Origin: Neisseriaceae bacterium JH1-16
Lineage (GTDB): Bacteria > Pseudomonadota > Gammaproteobacteria > Burkholderiales > Chromobacteriaceae
Direction: 5' to 3'
NCBI GenBank assembly: GCA_025989215.1
Contig: JAPDNP010000004.1
Coordinates: 62,001 to 126,000 of the forward strand
Length of the DNA: 64,000 nt
This document shows positions 38,778-48,674 of the stretch, piece after piece; position 1 is the first letter of the stretch, and each line of letters begins with the position of its first letter. The notes under the pieces were generated by a model. It ran no database searches. It was not told the DNA's origin and saw only the letters and a program-made list of their open reading frames with translations. The position numbers and the translations under genes are program-made.

Positions 38778-38832
38778 TATACCCCACACAGGTATAGAAG
38801 ACACGAAGCCGATAATACCCCCCAGGGGTTAG
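38778..38832. promoter_or_regulatory. Two palindromic copper operators upstream of the oxidase gene
   Basis: Site 1, 38778-38796: TATACC-CCACACA-GGTATA, perfect 6-bp arms. Site 2, 38814-38832: TACCCCCCAGGGGTTA, a G/C-rich palindrome flanked by A/T. Both look like CsoR-type sites (C-run, G-run, TAC/GTA edges). On the minus strand site 1 overlaps a -10-like TATAGT, so binding would block transcription of the oxidase. Confidence 0.6.
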
Positions 38833-38844
38833 ATATGCCAAGCG

Positions 38845-38873
38845 AAAAAAAGCGATCCGCTCGGATCGCTTCT
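38845..38873 (-). terminator. Terminator of rlmB
   Basis: Minus-strand hairpin AGCGATCC-GAGC-GGATCGCT followed by TTTTTTT. Confidence 0.85.
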
Positions 38874-38885
38874 CTTGCCCAGCGC

Positions 38886-38905
38886 TTCGGCCAACGTTGG
38901 CCGAA
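38886..38905. repeat. Perfect palindrome of two uptake-like words
   Basis: TTCGGCCAACGTTGGCCGAA, two inverted copies of the dispersed 9-base word joined by CG, lies 7 bases after the rlmB stop and just before its terminator. Confidence 0.9.
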
Positions 38906-38911
38906 CCGGAC

Positions 38912-39667
38912 TCAGCCCTTGGTCTCGGCCTTGATCACGCGCTGGCGGCGGCTCTCGGACAGCACCATGCCGGCCGACACCGACACGTTCAGGCTCTCCA
39001 CCGAGCCGAACATCGGGATCGACACCAGCACGTCGCAGTGCTCGCGGGTCAGGCGACGCATGCCCTCGCCCTCCGAGCCCATCACCCAGGCCAAGGGGCC
39101 CGCGGCATCGACGTGGTAGAGATCGGTCTCGGTCTCCATATCGGTGCCGGCGATCCAGATGCCCAGATCCTTCAGCTCGCGCAAGGTGCGCGCCAGATTG
39201 GTGACGGTGATGTACGGCACCACCTCGGCGGCGCCGCAGGCCACTTTGGACACGGTGGCGTTCAGGCCGGCCGAGCGGTCCTTCGGCGCCAGCACCGCGT
39301 GCGCGCCCATCGCGTCGGCGACGCGCAGGCAGGCGCCGAGATTGTGCGGATCGGTGACGCCGTCGAGGATCAGCAACAGCGGCGGCTCGTTCAGATTGTC
39401 CAGCACGTCGTCCAGGCTGACGAAGTTATGGCTGGCGTCGATCTGCGCCGCCACGCCCTGGTGGCGCGCCTTGCCGGTCATGGTGTCGAGGCGTTCCGGC
39501 TCGACCAGGTGCACGCGCACCTTTTCCAGCTCGGCCTTCTCCAGCACGGCGCGCGCGCGCGCATCCTGGCGGCCGTTGGTCAGGTAGATGTCGACGACGC
39601 TCTTGGGGTTCTGCCACAGCCGCGCGTTGATCGCGTGAAAGCCGTGGATCAGGCGTTTATTGCTCAC
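38912..39667 (-). CDS. rlmB: 23S rRNA (guanosine-2'-O-)-methyltransferase
   Basis: 251 residues. SpoU-family knotted methyltransferase: N-terminal L30-like domain ([15 protein letters not shown]), then [31 protein letters not shown] and [17 protein letters not shown], the three SpoU motifs. It methylates G2251 in 23S rRNA. A GTG at 39665-39667 gives the family N-terminus (MSNKRLIHG) and has AAGG upstream; the frame stays open far upstream but in GGDEF-EAL gene territory. Confidence 0.93.
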   Translation of the reverse strand: MSNKRLIHGFHAINARLWQNPKSVVDIYLTNGRQDARARAVLEKAELEKVRVHLVEPERLDTMTGKARHQGVAAQIDASHNFVSLDDVLDNLNEPPLLLILDGVTDPHNLGACLRVADAMGAHAVLAPKDRSAGLNATVSKVACGAAEVVPYITVTNLARTLRELKDLGIWIAGTDMETETDLYHVDAAGPLAWVMGSEGEGMRRLTREHCDVLVSIPMFGSVESLNVSVSAGMVLSESRRQRVIKAETKG

Positions 39668-39723
39668 AGTCAGAGCCTTTCGCTGCAAAATGCGGCCATT
39701 GTACCGCGCCGGCTGCGCCCAGG

Positions 39724-42700
39724 TCAGATCATCAGTTCCGCCCCGACCTCGAGCGGCGGCAGGCGCGCCACATTGCGCTCGATCGCCCAGGCGACCAGAT
39801 CCGGCGCCGGCATCGGCCGGCCGAAGAAATAGCCCTGCAGCAGCGCGCAGCCCTTGGTCTGCAGGAACTGGCTCTGTTCCAGCGTTTCCACCCCCTCGGC
39901 CACCACCGCGAAGCGCAGCTTCTTGGCCATCGCCATGATCGCCTCGGCGATCGCGGCGTTGTCCTCGTCGAGCGGCAAGCCCTCGACGAAGGAGCGGTCG
40001 ATCTTCAGCGCATCGAGCGGGAAGCGTTTCAGGTAGGACAGCGAGGAATAACCGGTGCCGAAGTCGTCGATGGCGATCTGCACGCCCAGCGCCTTCAGTT
40101 GGTTGAGGATGTCGACCGCTTCGAGCGGATTCTGCATCAACAGGCTCTCGGTGATCTCCAGCTCCAGCCGCGATGCGTCCAGCCCCGAGGTCCTCAGCGC
40201 CGCCGCTACCTGCTGCACCAGGTCCGGAGTGAACTGGCGTGCCGACAGGTTGACCGCCACGCGCGGCACGTCGATGCCGGCCGCATCCCAGGCGGTGAGC
40301 TGACGACACGCCTCGTTGAGAATCCACACCCCGATCGGGCGGATCAGCCCGGTCTCTTCGGCCAAGGGAATGAACTTCAACGGCGGCACCAGGCCCAGCG
40401 TCGGGTGGCGCCAGCGGATCAAGACCTCGACCGCTTCGAAGGAATGCGACAGCGCGCTGACCTGCGGCTGGTAATGCAGCTCGAACTCGCGCTTTTCCAG
40501 CGCCTGGCGCAGACCGTTCTCCAACCGCAGCCGCTCGAAGGTCTGGCTGTCCATCTCGGCGGCGAAGAAACGGTGGGTATTCTTGCCGGCGTCCTTGGCG
40601 CGATACATCGCGACGTCGGCGTTCTTCAGCAGCGTCATCGCGTCGTTGCCGTCGCCGGGCGACACGCTGATGCCGATGCTGCCGCTGACCACCACCTCGT
40701 GCTCGCGGATGAACATCGGCCGGGCCAGCTCCTCGAGGATCGCTTCGGCCAAGGTGCCCAGCTCCGCCAGGTCGCCGCACTGCTCGACCAGCAGGGTGAA
40801 CTCGTCACCGCCGAGCCGCGACAGCAGGCCGCTCGAGCCGACCACCAGGGTCAGGCGGTTGGCGATCTCGCGCAGCAGCTCGTCGCCGGCGGCATGGCCG
40901 AACGAGTCGTTGATCAGCTTGAAGCGGTCCAGATCGATGAACATCAGCGCGTGCCGCTGACCGGCCTGCGGTCGCGCCAGCAACCCTTCCAGCCGGCCAA
41001 TCAGGCTGTTGCGGTTGGACAAGCGCGTCAGCGGATCGTGGTTGGCGAGGAACTGCAGCCGCTCCTCGGCCTGCTTTCTCAGGGTGATGTCGGAGAACAC
41101 CCCGACATAGTTGGTCAGCACACCGTTCGGGTCGCGCACCGCCGAGATCGACAGCTCGGTAGGATACGACTCGCCATCGCGCCGCCAGTCGGTCACCTCG
41201 CCCTGCCAGCTGCCGTCACGCTCCAGCGCCTCGCGCAGCTCGGCGGTGTTCAGCGGCGAGCCAGGACGGAACAAGCGCGACACCCGGCCCAACGCCACCT
41301 CTGGGCTGTAACCGGTGATGCGGGTAAACGCCGCGTTCACCGCGATCAGCCGCGCCTCGGCGTCGGTCACCATGATGCCCTCGGCCGAGTTTTCGAACAC
41401 CTTGGCGGCCAGCCGCAGCTCGGCATTGGCGGCGAGGCGCTCGCTCACGTCCATCACCGCGCCGATGATTGCGCGCTGCCCCTGGTATTCGATCAGCCGG
41501 CTGTGCACCTCGACATCGACCAGCTCGCCGTCGAAACGCCGGATCTGGGTGCTGTACTGCATCTCTTCGATATTGTCGCGGTAGCGACGGGTGATCTGTT
41601 CGCGCAGCCGTAAGAACTCCTGCGGCGCCAGCACCTTGCTGATCGACTCTCCGACCAGGGCCTCGGGGGTCGCGCCCGCCATCGCCGCCATGCGCGGATT
41701 CACGTAGACGCAGCGGTCGTTCTGCACGATGAAGATGCCCATCAGCGCCTGCTCGACCAGCGCCCGGTACTTTTCTTCGGCCTCGTGGCGCTTGTACTGT
41801 TCCTCGCGGATGCGGCTGATGTCGGCCGACACGCAGCCGACGCCTACCGGCGCGCCGTCGCCGTCGAACAGCGGAAAGCGCGACGACAGCAGCGTGACCG
41901 TGCGGCCGTTGACCGTCAGCGTCTCTTCGAACTGGATCGGCTCGAGCTGCGCCATCACCAGTCGATCGTGTTCCAGCTGTTCGGCCAACTGCGCGGGGGT
42001 GAACAGGCTGTCGGCGCCCACACCGATCATCTCCGCCGGGCTGCGCCGCGCCAGTTGGGCGAAGGCGCGGTTGACCAGCTGGTAGCGGCCTTCCAGATCC
42101 TGCACCGTCAGATAGCTCGGACTGTGTTCCATCAGCGACTCGAAACGGTGCTGGAACTCGCGCAGCTGCGCCTCGTTGCGACGGAAGCCCGCCGCCAACA
42201 CCGCTACCAGCTGGCCGCTGATGCACAGCATCAGGGTGATCGCCACGTCGGAGTAGGCTTGGCCGTTGTCATGCCCCCACACACCGGGCAGTTGCGGCGA
42301 CAACGCCGGCAACAGCGCCATCATCACCCCGATCGCCGCCGCGCCGGCCATGTCGCAACGGAACGCTGCGACGATCAGCACCGGGAAGAACAACAGCTGG
42401 CAGGGCAGCGCCCGCCACAGCTGCGGCAGGCTGCTGCCCAAGCCCCACAGGATCAGCATGCCGACACAGAGCAGCAGCAGTTCGAGACGACGACGCGGCG
42501 TCAGCGGCGGCGACAGCGCCAGCGTCACCCCCAGCATCAGCGCCAACACGCCCTCGCCCCAGATCGACAGCGCCTGACCCAGCTGCACGCCGGTTTCCGG
42601 CATTTTCAGCCGCAGCAGCACCTCGAGCAGCATGAGCGCCGGCGCCGGGAACACCGCCAGTGTCAGCAGCAGTCGGAACAGCCGACGCACCGAGTGGCCG

Positions 42701-43041
42701 GGCGCCTGGCAGCGCAGCCAGGGCAGCAGGAAATACTGCAGCATCGGCACATAGCAGGTCAGTGCGAAGATCAGCGCCGTCCAGGGGCCGGAGAAATAGG
42801 CGAGCGGCAAGGCGCCCAACAGCGGCCACCACGGGAGCGCGGCGAAGCCGACCCGGGCGGTCCAGAATGCCAGCACCCCGTGGGCAAAGAAGGACGGCAC
42901 GACAAAGCCGACGGCGGCATCGACCGGCCACAAGGTCATCCCACCGAGAAAAGCCGCAAACACCAGCCCGGCATAACCCGGGCGCGCGAGTGAATTCAAG
43001 ATTGCCTTCCTGCCTGGGCTGCCGGTCCATGCCGACAGCAT
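39724..43041 (-). CDS. Membrane PAS-GGDEF-EAL cyclic-di-GMP protein
   Basis: About 1105 residues (a GTG at 43083 would add 14). N-terminal membrane sensor of about 8 helices, MASE1-like (residues 15-290), then three PAS domains (about 305-420, 440-555, 560-680), GGDEF (SRLGGDEF intact) and EAL, where the first motif reads EVLIRW instead of EALxRW while [11 protein letters not shown] and the other EAL residues are kept. No RxxD inhibitory site stands before GGDEF. It could make or break c-di-GMP; the catalytic motifs favour at least phosphodiesterase activity. It lies downstream of and divergent from mfd. Confidence 0.9.
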   Translation of the reverse strand: MLSAWTGSPGRKAILNSLARPGYAGLVFAAFLGGMTLWPVDAAVGFVVPSFFAHGVLAFWTARVGFAALPWWPLLGALPLAYFSGPWTALIFALTCYVPMLQYFLLPWLRCQAPGHSVRRLFRLLLTLAVFPAPALMLLEVLLRLKMPETGVQLGQALSIWGEGVLALMLGVTLALSPPLTPRRRLELLLLCVGMLILWGLGSSLPQLWRALPCQLLFFPVLIVAAFRCDMAGAAAIGVMMALLPALSPQLPGVWGHDNGQAYSDVAITLMLCISGQLVAVLAAGFRRNEAQLREFQHRFESLMEHSPSYLTVQDLEGRYQLVNRAFAQLARRSPAEMIGVGADSLFTPAQLAEQLEHDRLVMAQLEPIQFEETLTVNGRTVTLLSSRFPLFDGDGAPVGVGCVSADISRIREEQYKRHEAEEKYRALVEQALMGIFIVQNDRCVYVNPRMAAMAGATPEALVGESISKVLAPQEFLRLREQITRRYRDNIEEMQYSTQIRRFDGELVDVEVHSRLIEYQGQRAIIGAVMDVSERLAANAELRLAAKVFENSAEGIMVTDAEARLIAVNAAFTRITGYSPEVALGRVSRLFRPGSPLNTAELREALERDGSWQGEVTDWRRDGESYPTELSISAVRDPNGVLTNYVGVFSDITLRKQAEERLQFLANHDPLTRLSNRNSLIGRLEGLLARPQAGQRHALMFIDLDRFKLINDSFGHAAGDELLREIANRLTLVVGSSGLLSRLGGDEFTLLVEQCGDLAELGTLAEAILEELARPMFIREHEVVVSGSIGISVSPGDGNDAMTLLKNADVAMYRAKDAGKNTHRFFAAEMDSQTFERLRLENGLRQALEKREFELHYQPQVSALSHSFEAVEVLIRWRHPTLGLVPPLKFIPLAEETGLIRPIGVWILNEACRQLTAWDAAGIDVPRVAVNLSARQFTPDLVQQVAAALRTSGLDASRLELEITESLLMQNPLEAVDILNQLKALGVQIAIDDFGTGYSSLSYLKRFPLDALKIDRSFVEGLPLDEDNAAIAEAIMAMAKKLRFAVVAEGVETLEQSQFLQTKGCALLQGYFFGRPMPAPDLVAWAIERNVARLPPLEVGAELMI

Positions 43042-43201
43042 CCCGTTATTGTTGGCGCGGTCGGGCGGCCAGTGCCAGGGCACTCGCCACCGCTTCGCTA
43101 CTTATCGGTCAGAATTGGAAAAGATGTAGCCACACCGTCCGGGGCGGGAAGCTCGCACGCTGCGGACCACCCCGACGGCGTATAATGCGGACACTTCGTT
43201 T

Positions 43202-46200
43202 GTGAACGCCATCATGCCCGAGCACGCCATCCCGACCCCGTCGCCGGGTCAGAAGACCCGGCTTTCCCCCTTGCCAGAATCGCTTGATGCTGCGCTGTTG
43301 GCGCGTCAGATCGTCAAAGGCACGCCACTGGTGATCGTGACGGCCGATGCCCAGGCGGCGCAGCGATTGAAGGCGGAGTTGCCGTTCTTCGCCGCCGACG
43401 CGCGGATCGCGCTGCTGCCCGACTGGGAGACGCTACCATACGATCATTTCTCGCCGCACGGCGATCTGGTCTCGGAGCGGCTGGCGACACTGTGGCAGAT
43501 TCGCCAACACCAGGCCGACGTGGTGATCGTGCCGGCGTCCACCGCGATGGCACGGCTCACCCCGGTCGACTACCTGGTCGGCCGCACCTTTTTCCTGAAG
43601 ACCGGCCAGACGCTCGACGTCGAGGCGCTGCGCGGCGATCTGGTGATCGGCGGCTATCAGCACGTGACCCAGGTGGTCGCGCCGGGCGAGTTCTCGATCC
43701 GCGGCGGCCTGGTCGACCTGTTCCCGATGGGCTCGACCCTGCCCTACCGCATCGACCTGTTCGACGAAGAAATCGAGACGCTACGCACCTTCGACCCGGA
43801 CACCCAGCGCACGCTGTACCCGGTGCCGGAAGTGCGCCTGCTGCCGGCGCGCGAGTACCCGACCGACGAGGCCGGCGTCACCACCTTCCGTCAGCAGTAT
43901 CGCGAGCGCATCGAGGGCGACCCCTCGAAGAGCCGCATCTATCGCGACGTGTCGGCCAAACTGTTCCCGGCCGGCATCGAGTACTACCTGCCGCTGTTCT
44001 TCGAGCACACCGCCACGCTGTTCGACTACCTGGGCGAACAGGCCACGCTGGTGCTGCACCACGACGTGCAGGCCGCCGCAGAGGCGATGTGGAAAGACAT
44101 CGCCAGCCGCCATGCGATGGCCGGCGGCGATCCGGAGCGGCCGGTACTGCCGCCCAAGGCGATCTACCTGTCGCCGGACGAACTGATGGCCGGGCTGAAG
44201 CCCTACGCCCGCTTCGAGCTGCCGGCTCCGGCCGACAACGACAGCGGCCTGCCCAACCTGGCGGTCGAGCGTCGCGCCGACAACCCGCTGTACCGCCTCG
44301 CAGACTTCGTGCAGGGCCACGCCGGCCGGGTGCTGCTGGTGGCCGAGAGCCTGGGGCGGCGCGAGACGATGCAGCAGTTCCTGCACGAGCACGGCCTGAA
44401 GCCGGCCACCGCCGACTCCTGGCTGGACTTCGTCGCCGGCAGCTCGCGCTTCGTGTTGAGCGTGGCGCCGCTGTACCGCGGTTTCATGTTGGCCGAACAG
44501 AACCTGGCCGTCGTCACCGAGTCCGAGCTCTACCAGCATGTGGCGCGCAGCGGCAGCCGCCAGAGGCGCGTGCGTGTCAGCTCCGACGCGATGCTGCGCG
44601 ACCTGGCCGAGGTGAAGATCGGCGACCCGGTGGTGCACGAGCAACACGGCATCGGCCGCTATCAGGGCCTGGTGTCGATGGACCTGGGCGAGGGCGAGAC
44701 CGAGCTGATGCTGCTGGAGTACGCCGACGAGGCGCGCCTCTACGTGCCGGTGTCGCAGTTGCACCTGATTTCGCGCTACGCCGGCCAGGCCGCCGACCAG
44801 GCGCCGCTGCACAAGCTCGGCAACCCGGCCTGGGAAAAGGCCAAGAAGCGCGCCGCCCAGAAGGCGCGCGACACCGCCGCCGAGCTGCTCAACCTGTATG
44901 CGCAGCGCGCCGCGCGCGAGGGCCACACCTTCACGCTGGCGCCGCACGACTACGAGGCGTTCGCCGCCGGCTTCGGCTTCGAGGAGACCCCCGACCAGGC
45001 CACCGCGATCGAGGCGGTGATCGACGATATGTGTTCCGGCAAGCCGATGGACCGGCTGGTCTGCGGCGATGTCGGCTTCGGCAAGACCGAGGTCGCGCTG
45101 CGCGCCGCCTTCGTCGCGGTGCTGGGCGGCAAGCAGGTGGCGGTACTGGTGCCGACCACGCTGTTGGCCGAACAGCACTTCCAGAATTTCTCCGACCGCT
45201 TCGCCGACTGGCCGGTGAAGATCGCCGAGCTGTCGCGCTTCAGAAACGCCAAGGAGACCAAGGCGGCGCTGGCCGGTCTGGCCGACGGCAGCGTCGACAT
45301 CGTGATCGGCACGCACAAGCTGGTGCAGCCGGATGTCGAGTTCAAGAACCTCGGCCTCGTCATCATCGACGAGGAGCACCGCTTCGGCGTGCGCCAGAAG
45401 GAACAGCTGAAGCGGCTGCGCGCCAACGTCGACGTGCTGACGCTGACCGCCACGCCGATCCCGCGCACGCTGTCGATGGCGCTGGAAGGGCTGCGCGACT
45501 TCTCGGCGATCACCACCGCGCCGAGCCGCCGCCTGGCGGTGAAGACCTTCCTCAGCCCGGTGTCGAACGGCATCATCCGCGAGGCGGTGCTGCGCGAACT
45601 CAAACGCGGCGGCCAGGTGTTCTTCCTGCACAACGAGGTCGACACCATCGAGAACCAGCGCGAGAAGCTGACCGAACTGTTGCCCGAGGCGCGCATCGGC
45701 GTCGCGCACGGCCAGTTGCGCGAGCGCGAGCTGGAACAGGTGATGCGCGACTTCCTGCAGCAGCGCTACAACCTGCTCTTGTGCTCGACCATCATCGAGA
45801 CCGGCATCGACATCCCCAACGCCAACACCATCCTGATCAACCGCGCCGACAAGTTCGGCCTGGCCCAGCTGCACCAGCTGCGCGGCCGGGTCGGCCGCAG
45901 CCACCACCAGGCCTACGCCTATATGCTGACGCCGGACGGCATGGCTCGTGACGCGCAAAAGCGCCTGGAGGCGATCCAGATGTCCGAGGAACTAGGTTCG
46001 GGCTTCTATCTCGCGATGCACGACCTGGAGATCCGCGGCGCCGGCGAGGTGCTCGGCGAGGGCCAGTCGGGCGAGATGCAGGAGGTCGGTTTCTCGCTGT
46101 TCACCGAGATGCTGAAGCAGGCGGTGCGCGACCTGAAGAAGGGCCGCGAGCCGGATCTGGATGCTCCGCTCGGCGTCACCACCGAGATCAACCTGCATGC

Positions 46201-46606
46201 ACCGGCGCTGCTGCCGGACGAGTACTGCCCGGACGTGCACGAACGGCTGGTGCTGTACAAGCGCCTGGCCACCTGCGAGAGCGAGGCGGAGATCGACACC
46301 ATCCACGAGGAGCTGATCGACCGCTTCGGCCTGCCGCCTCAGACGGTGAAGACGCTGATCGACAGCCATCGGCTGCGCCTGTCGGCCAAGCCGCTGGGCA
46401 TCCAGAAGCTCGACGCCAGCGAAGTGGCGATGCAGTTGACCTTCGTGAAGAACCCGCCGATCGATCCGATGAAGATCATCGGCCTGATCCAGGCCAAGAA
46501 GCACTACAAGCTGGCCGGCCAGGACAAGCTACGCGTCGAGAGCCATGTGCCGGACGTGGCGATGCGGGTGGTGAGAGTGAAGGAGCTGCTGCGCGAGCTG
46601 CAGTAA
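43202..46606 (+). CDS. mfd: Transcription-repair coupling factor
   Basis: 1134 residues from a GTG at 43202 (an ATG four codons later is possible). UvrB-homology N-terminus (SIRGGLVDLFPMG), RNA-polymerase-interacting domain (GDPVVHEQHGIGRYQGL), RecG-like helicase with Walker A CGDVGFGKTEVALRAAF and DEEH box, and the C-terminal TRCF domain. It removes stalled RNA polymerase and recruits UvrA. A consensus -10 TATAAT sits at 43181-43186. It ends in a terminator built from two inverted uptake-like words. Confidence 0.96.
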   Translation: MNAIMPEHAIPTPSPGQKTRLSPLPESLDAALLARQIVKGTPLVIVTADAQAAQRLKAELPFFAADARIALLPDWETLPYDHFSPHGDLVSERLATLWQIRQHQADVVIVPASTAMARLTPVDYLVGRTFFLKTGQTLDVEALRGDLVIGGYQHVTQVVAPGEFSIRGGLVDLFPMGSTLPYRIDLFDEEIETLRTFDPDTQRTLYPVPEVRLLPAREYPTDEAGVTTFRQQYRERIEGDPSKSRIYRDVSAKLFPAGIEYYLPLFFEHTATLFDYLGEQATLVLHHDVQAAAEAMWKDIASRHAMAGGDPERPVLPPKAIYLSPDELMAGLKPYARFELPAPADNDSGLPNLAVERRADNPLYRLADFVQGHAGRVLLVAESLGRRETMQQFLHEHGLKPATADSWLDFVAGSSRFVLSVAPLYRGFMLAEQNLAVVTESELYQHVARSGSRQRRVRVSSDAMLRDLAEVKIGDPVVHEQHGIGRYQGLVSMDLGEGETELMLLEYADEARLYVPVSQLHLISRYAGQAADQAPLHKLGNPAWEKAKKRAAQKARDTAAELLNLYAQRAAREGHTFTLAPHDYEAFAAGFGFEETPDQATAIEAVIDDMCSGKPMDRLVCGDVGFGKTEVALRAAFVAVLGGKQVAVLVPTTLLAEQHFQNFSDRFADWPVKIAELSRFRNAKETKAALAGLADGSVDIVIGTHKLVQPDVEFKNLGLVIIDEEHRFGVRQKEQLKRLRANVDVLTLTATPIPRTLSMALEGLRDFSAITTAPSRRLAVKTFLSPVSNGIIREAVLRELKRGGQVFFLHNEVDTIENQREKLTELLPEARIGVAHGQLRERELEQVMRDFLQQRYNLLLCSTIIETGIDIPNANTILINRADKFGLAQLHQLRGRVGRSHHQAYAYMLTPDGMARDAQKRLEAIQMSEELGSGFYLAMHDLEIRGAGEVLGEGQSGEMQEVGFSLFTEMLKQAVRDLKKGREPDLDAPLGVTTEINLHAPALLPDEYCPDVHERLVLYKRLATCESEAEIDTIHEELIDRFGLPPQTVKTLIDSHRLRLSAKPLGIQKLDASEVAMQLTFVKNPPIDPMKIIGLIQAKKHYKLAGQDKLRVESHVPDVAMRVVRVKELLRELQ

Positions 46607-46624
46607 GTGGGCTCCTGGCAAGGC

Positions 46625-46668
46625 AAAAGGTTGGCCGAACGGTGCGATGCCGTTCGGCCAACCTTTTT
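46625..46668 (+). terminator. mfd terminator made of inverted uptake-like words
   Basis: The arms run from 46625 to 46642 and from 46650 to 46667, an 18-bp perfect stem with a 7-base loop, followed by TTTTTT. The core of each arm is the dispersed word (GTTGGCCGAAC and its complement). In Neisseria, uptake sequences are placed in terminators in just this way. Confidence 0.95.
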
Positions 46669-46700
46669 TGTGCTCGCAGGGTCGATGCCCAGCCCCCGGC

Positions 46701-47318
46701 TTACCGGGTCCGTTCGTCGAACACCTCCAACACCTTGCCGGTGATCGGCTGCTCCAGTGCGCGGCGGTAGGTGGCGGCGACCCGCGCCGGGCTCACCGGC
46801 ACGAAGCCGCCAAACACCCCGTCCTCATCCTTGGCGTCGCCGGCCACCACGCCGGGGCTGACCAGGTTGACGCGCGCCTTACCCCACAGCTCGGCCGACG
46901 CGGCCATCACGAAACCGGCCAGCGCGCCGTTGACCGTGCTGGCACTGGCCCCGCCCAGCACCGGCTCGCGCTGCAGGATGCCCGAGGTCAGCACGAAGGC
47001 CACGCCCGGCTTCAGCAGCTGCGCGCCAAGCTGCACCAGGCGGATCTGCCCCATCAGCTTGCTGTCGAAACCGTCCTGCCAATCCTCTTCGGCCAAGTCG
47101 TCGATCGGCCGGAACACCACATGGCCGGCCGCCACCACCACGCCGTCCAGATCGGGATGCGCCGCATAGGCGCTGGCGATACTGTCGCGTGAGGTCATGT
47201 CGAGCCGCAGATCGCCCGAGCGCCGTCCGGCCGTCAACACTGCATGGCCAGCCTCGCGCAGCTCCGCCACCACCGCGCGGCCTATCGTGCCCGCGCCACC
47301 TACTACCAGAATCTTCAT
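46701..47318 (-). CDS. Short SDR-like NAD(P)-binding protein lacking YxxxK
   Basis: 205 residues from MKILVVGGAGTIGRAVVAEL with AAGGGGA upstream. A Rossmann Gly motif (GGAGTIG), then AAGHVVF and the serine region LTSGILQREPVLGGASASTV. The Tyr-x-x-x-Lys pair of classical short-chain dehydrogenases is absent at the expected place, which reads SASTVNGAL. A family of such shortened proteins is usually encoded divergently from a LysR gene, as here. Substrate unknown. Confidence 0.83.
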   Translation of the reverse strand: MKILVVGGAGTIGRAVVAELREAGHAVLTAGRRSGDLRLDMTSRDSIASAYAAHPDLDGVVVAAGHVVFRPIDDLAEEDWQDGFDSKLMGQIRLVQLGAQLLKPGVAFVLTSGILQREPVLGGASASTVNGALAGFVMAASAELWGKARVNLVSPGVVAGDAKDEDGVFGGFVPVSPARVAATYRRALEQPITGKVLEVFDERTR

Positions 47319-47335
47319 CGCCGTCCCCTTCCTGA

Positions 47336-47536
47336 TCAGAACAGATTGCGCCGCGCCCGGGCCTGCTCGTAAAGCTTGTCCAGCGCCTCGCTCTCGTCGC
47401 GCAGCTGACGGCCCTGATCTTGCAAGCCGTTCCACCACCATGCGCCGGCACGCCGCAAGGCCCAGTCGGCAAAGCGGCCGCTGCCGCCAAAAGGCCGCCG
47501 CCATGCGCAAGGCCAGAGTCTAAGTAGTGCGTCCAT
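47336..47536 (-). CDS. Small hypothetical protein upstream of the SDR gene
   Basis: 66 residues from the ATG at 47534-47536, with GGAGG five bases upstream, ending 17 bases before the SDR gene start. It begins MDALLRLWPCAWRRPFGGSG and has a charged helical C-terminus. Composition is rich in Trp/Arg/Ala and I recognise no family. The ribosome site and tight spacing argue for a real leader gene of the SDR operon; frame bias in GC-rich DNA could also explain it. Confidence 0.45.
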   Translation of the reverse strand: MDALLRLWPCAWRRPFGGSGRFADWALRRAGAWWWNGLQDQGRQLRDESEALDKLYEQARARRNLF

Positions 47537-47629
47537 TTGAGCCTCCATTGTTTGCTAGAATTTGTAAGCTCATCGTAGTCACGCCGAATCAACAGATAAA
47601 TGGCATAAAACTCAACACACTGTTCTGAT

Positions 47630-48601
47630 ATGGAAACAAACTCACTGCTTTCCCCCGAGGCGCTGCTCGCCTTCGACGCGCTGGCCCGGCACGGCAGCTT
47701 CACCGCCGCGGCCGATAGTCTCGGCTGCGCCAAGAGCCGCGTCAGCGTGCTGGTGCGCGAGCTAGAACGGGAGCTGGGCACCGTGCTGGTGCTGCGCACC
47801 ACCCGGCGGGTGGCGCTGACCGAGGCCGGCGAACGGCTAGCGCGCCACGCCCGCGTGCTGCGCGAGACGCTGGAGCGTGCCCGCCCCGACGTACAGGCGG
47901 CGCAGGACTGCGTCGGCGGCCCGCTGCAGATCAGCGCCACCGCCTCGCTGTCGCAGTTCCTGCTGCCACCCTTGCTGGCCGAACTGGCGGTGCAACTGCC
48001 GCAGCTGGAGATCCGCCTGGAGGTGGAAAACCGTCTGCAGGACCTGGTCGCCGACGGCATCGACTTCTGCATCCGCACCCGCCGCGTCCACGACGAGGCG
48101 CTGGTCGCGCGGCTGGTCGGCTTCGCCGGCGAAGCGCTGTACGCGTCGCCCGCCTACCTGGAACACCATGGCGCGCCGGAGTCGCTGTGCGATCTGGTCT
48201 GCCACCGGGCGCTGATCGACGACGAGGTCGACCCGCGCGATCCGCAATGGCGGCTGACCCGCCAGGGCGAGACCTGCAGCAGCGCGCTCAATGTGGCGCT
48301 CAACTGCAACCATGGCGCGGTGCTGGCCGGGGCCGCGGTGGCCGGCCAGGGCATCGCGCTGCTGCCGCAGTACTGCTCCGCCCCGCATGTGGCGCGCGGC
48401 GAGCTGGTACGGGTGTTGCCGGAATGGAGCGGCGAGCAATGGCCAATCTACCTGGTCTACCCCTACCGCCAGCCGCAGCCGAGGAAATACCAGGCCTTCA
48501 TTGAGTTCTTCCTGCCCCGTCTCGCCCAGAGCCTGGAGCTGTCGGCGGCCATCGCCGGCCTGACCGAATTGCTGGGCAGCAAAGAAAAAGCCGCCCTTTG
48601 A
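47630..48601 (+). CDS. LysR-family transcriptional regulator (SDR-associated)
   Basis: 323 residues: LLAFDALARHGSFTAAADSL and CAKSRVSVLVRELERELGTV form the HTH, and the effector domain begins GPLQISATASLSQFLLPPLL. It belongs to the group whose members sit divergent to oxidoreductase genes. Divergent from the small ORF/SDR pair, probably their regulator. Its last codons contain the arm of a terminator that serves the opposite strand. Confidence 0.87.
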   Translation: METNSLLSPEALLAFDALARHGSFTAAADSLGCAKSRVSVLVRELERELGTVLVLRTTRRVALTEAGERLARHARVLRETLERARPDVQAAQDCVGGPLQISATASLSQFLLPPLLAELAVQLPQLEIRLEVENRLQDLVADGIDFCIRTRRVHDEALVARLVGFAGEALYASPAYLEHHGAPESLCDLVCHRALIDDEVDPRDPQWRLTRQGETCSSALNVALNCNHGAVLAGAAVAGQGIALLPQYCSAPHVARGELVRVLPEWSGEQWPIYLVYPYRQPQPRKYQAFIEFFLPRLAQSLELSAAIAGLTELLGSKEKAAL

Positions 48602-48610
48602 ACGGGCGGC
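48590..48610 (-). terminator. Terminator of the BON/DUF1328 operon, embedded in the LysR 3' end
   Basis: Minus-strand GCCGCCC-N7-GGGCGGC followed by TTTTTCTTT. The T-tract and one arm lie inside the last codons of the convergent LysR gene. Confidence 0.75.
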
Positions 48611-48674
48611 GTGCGAACAGATGGCGGCTAGGCGCCGGTAGGACGATGATGGTTCGCTCAGGGCATCCCTGAGT

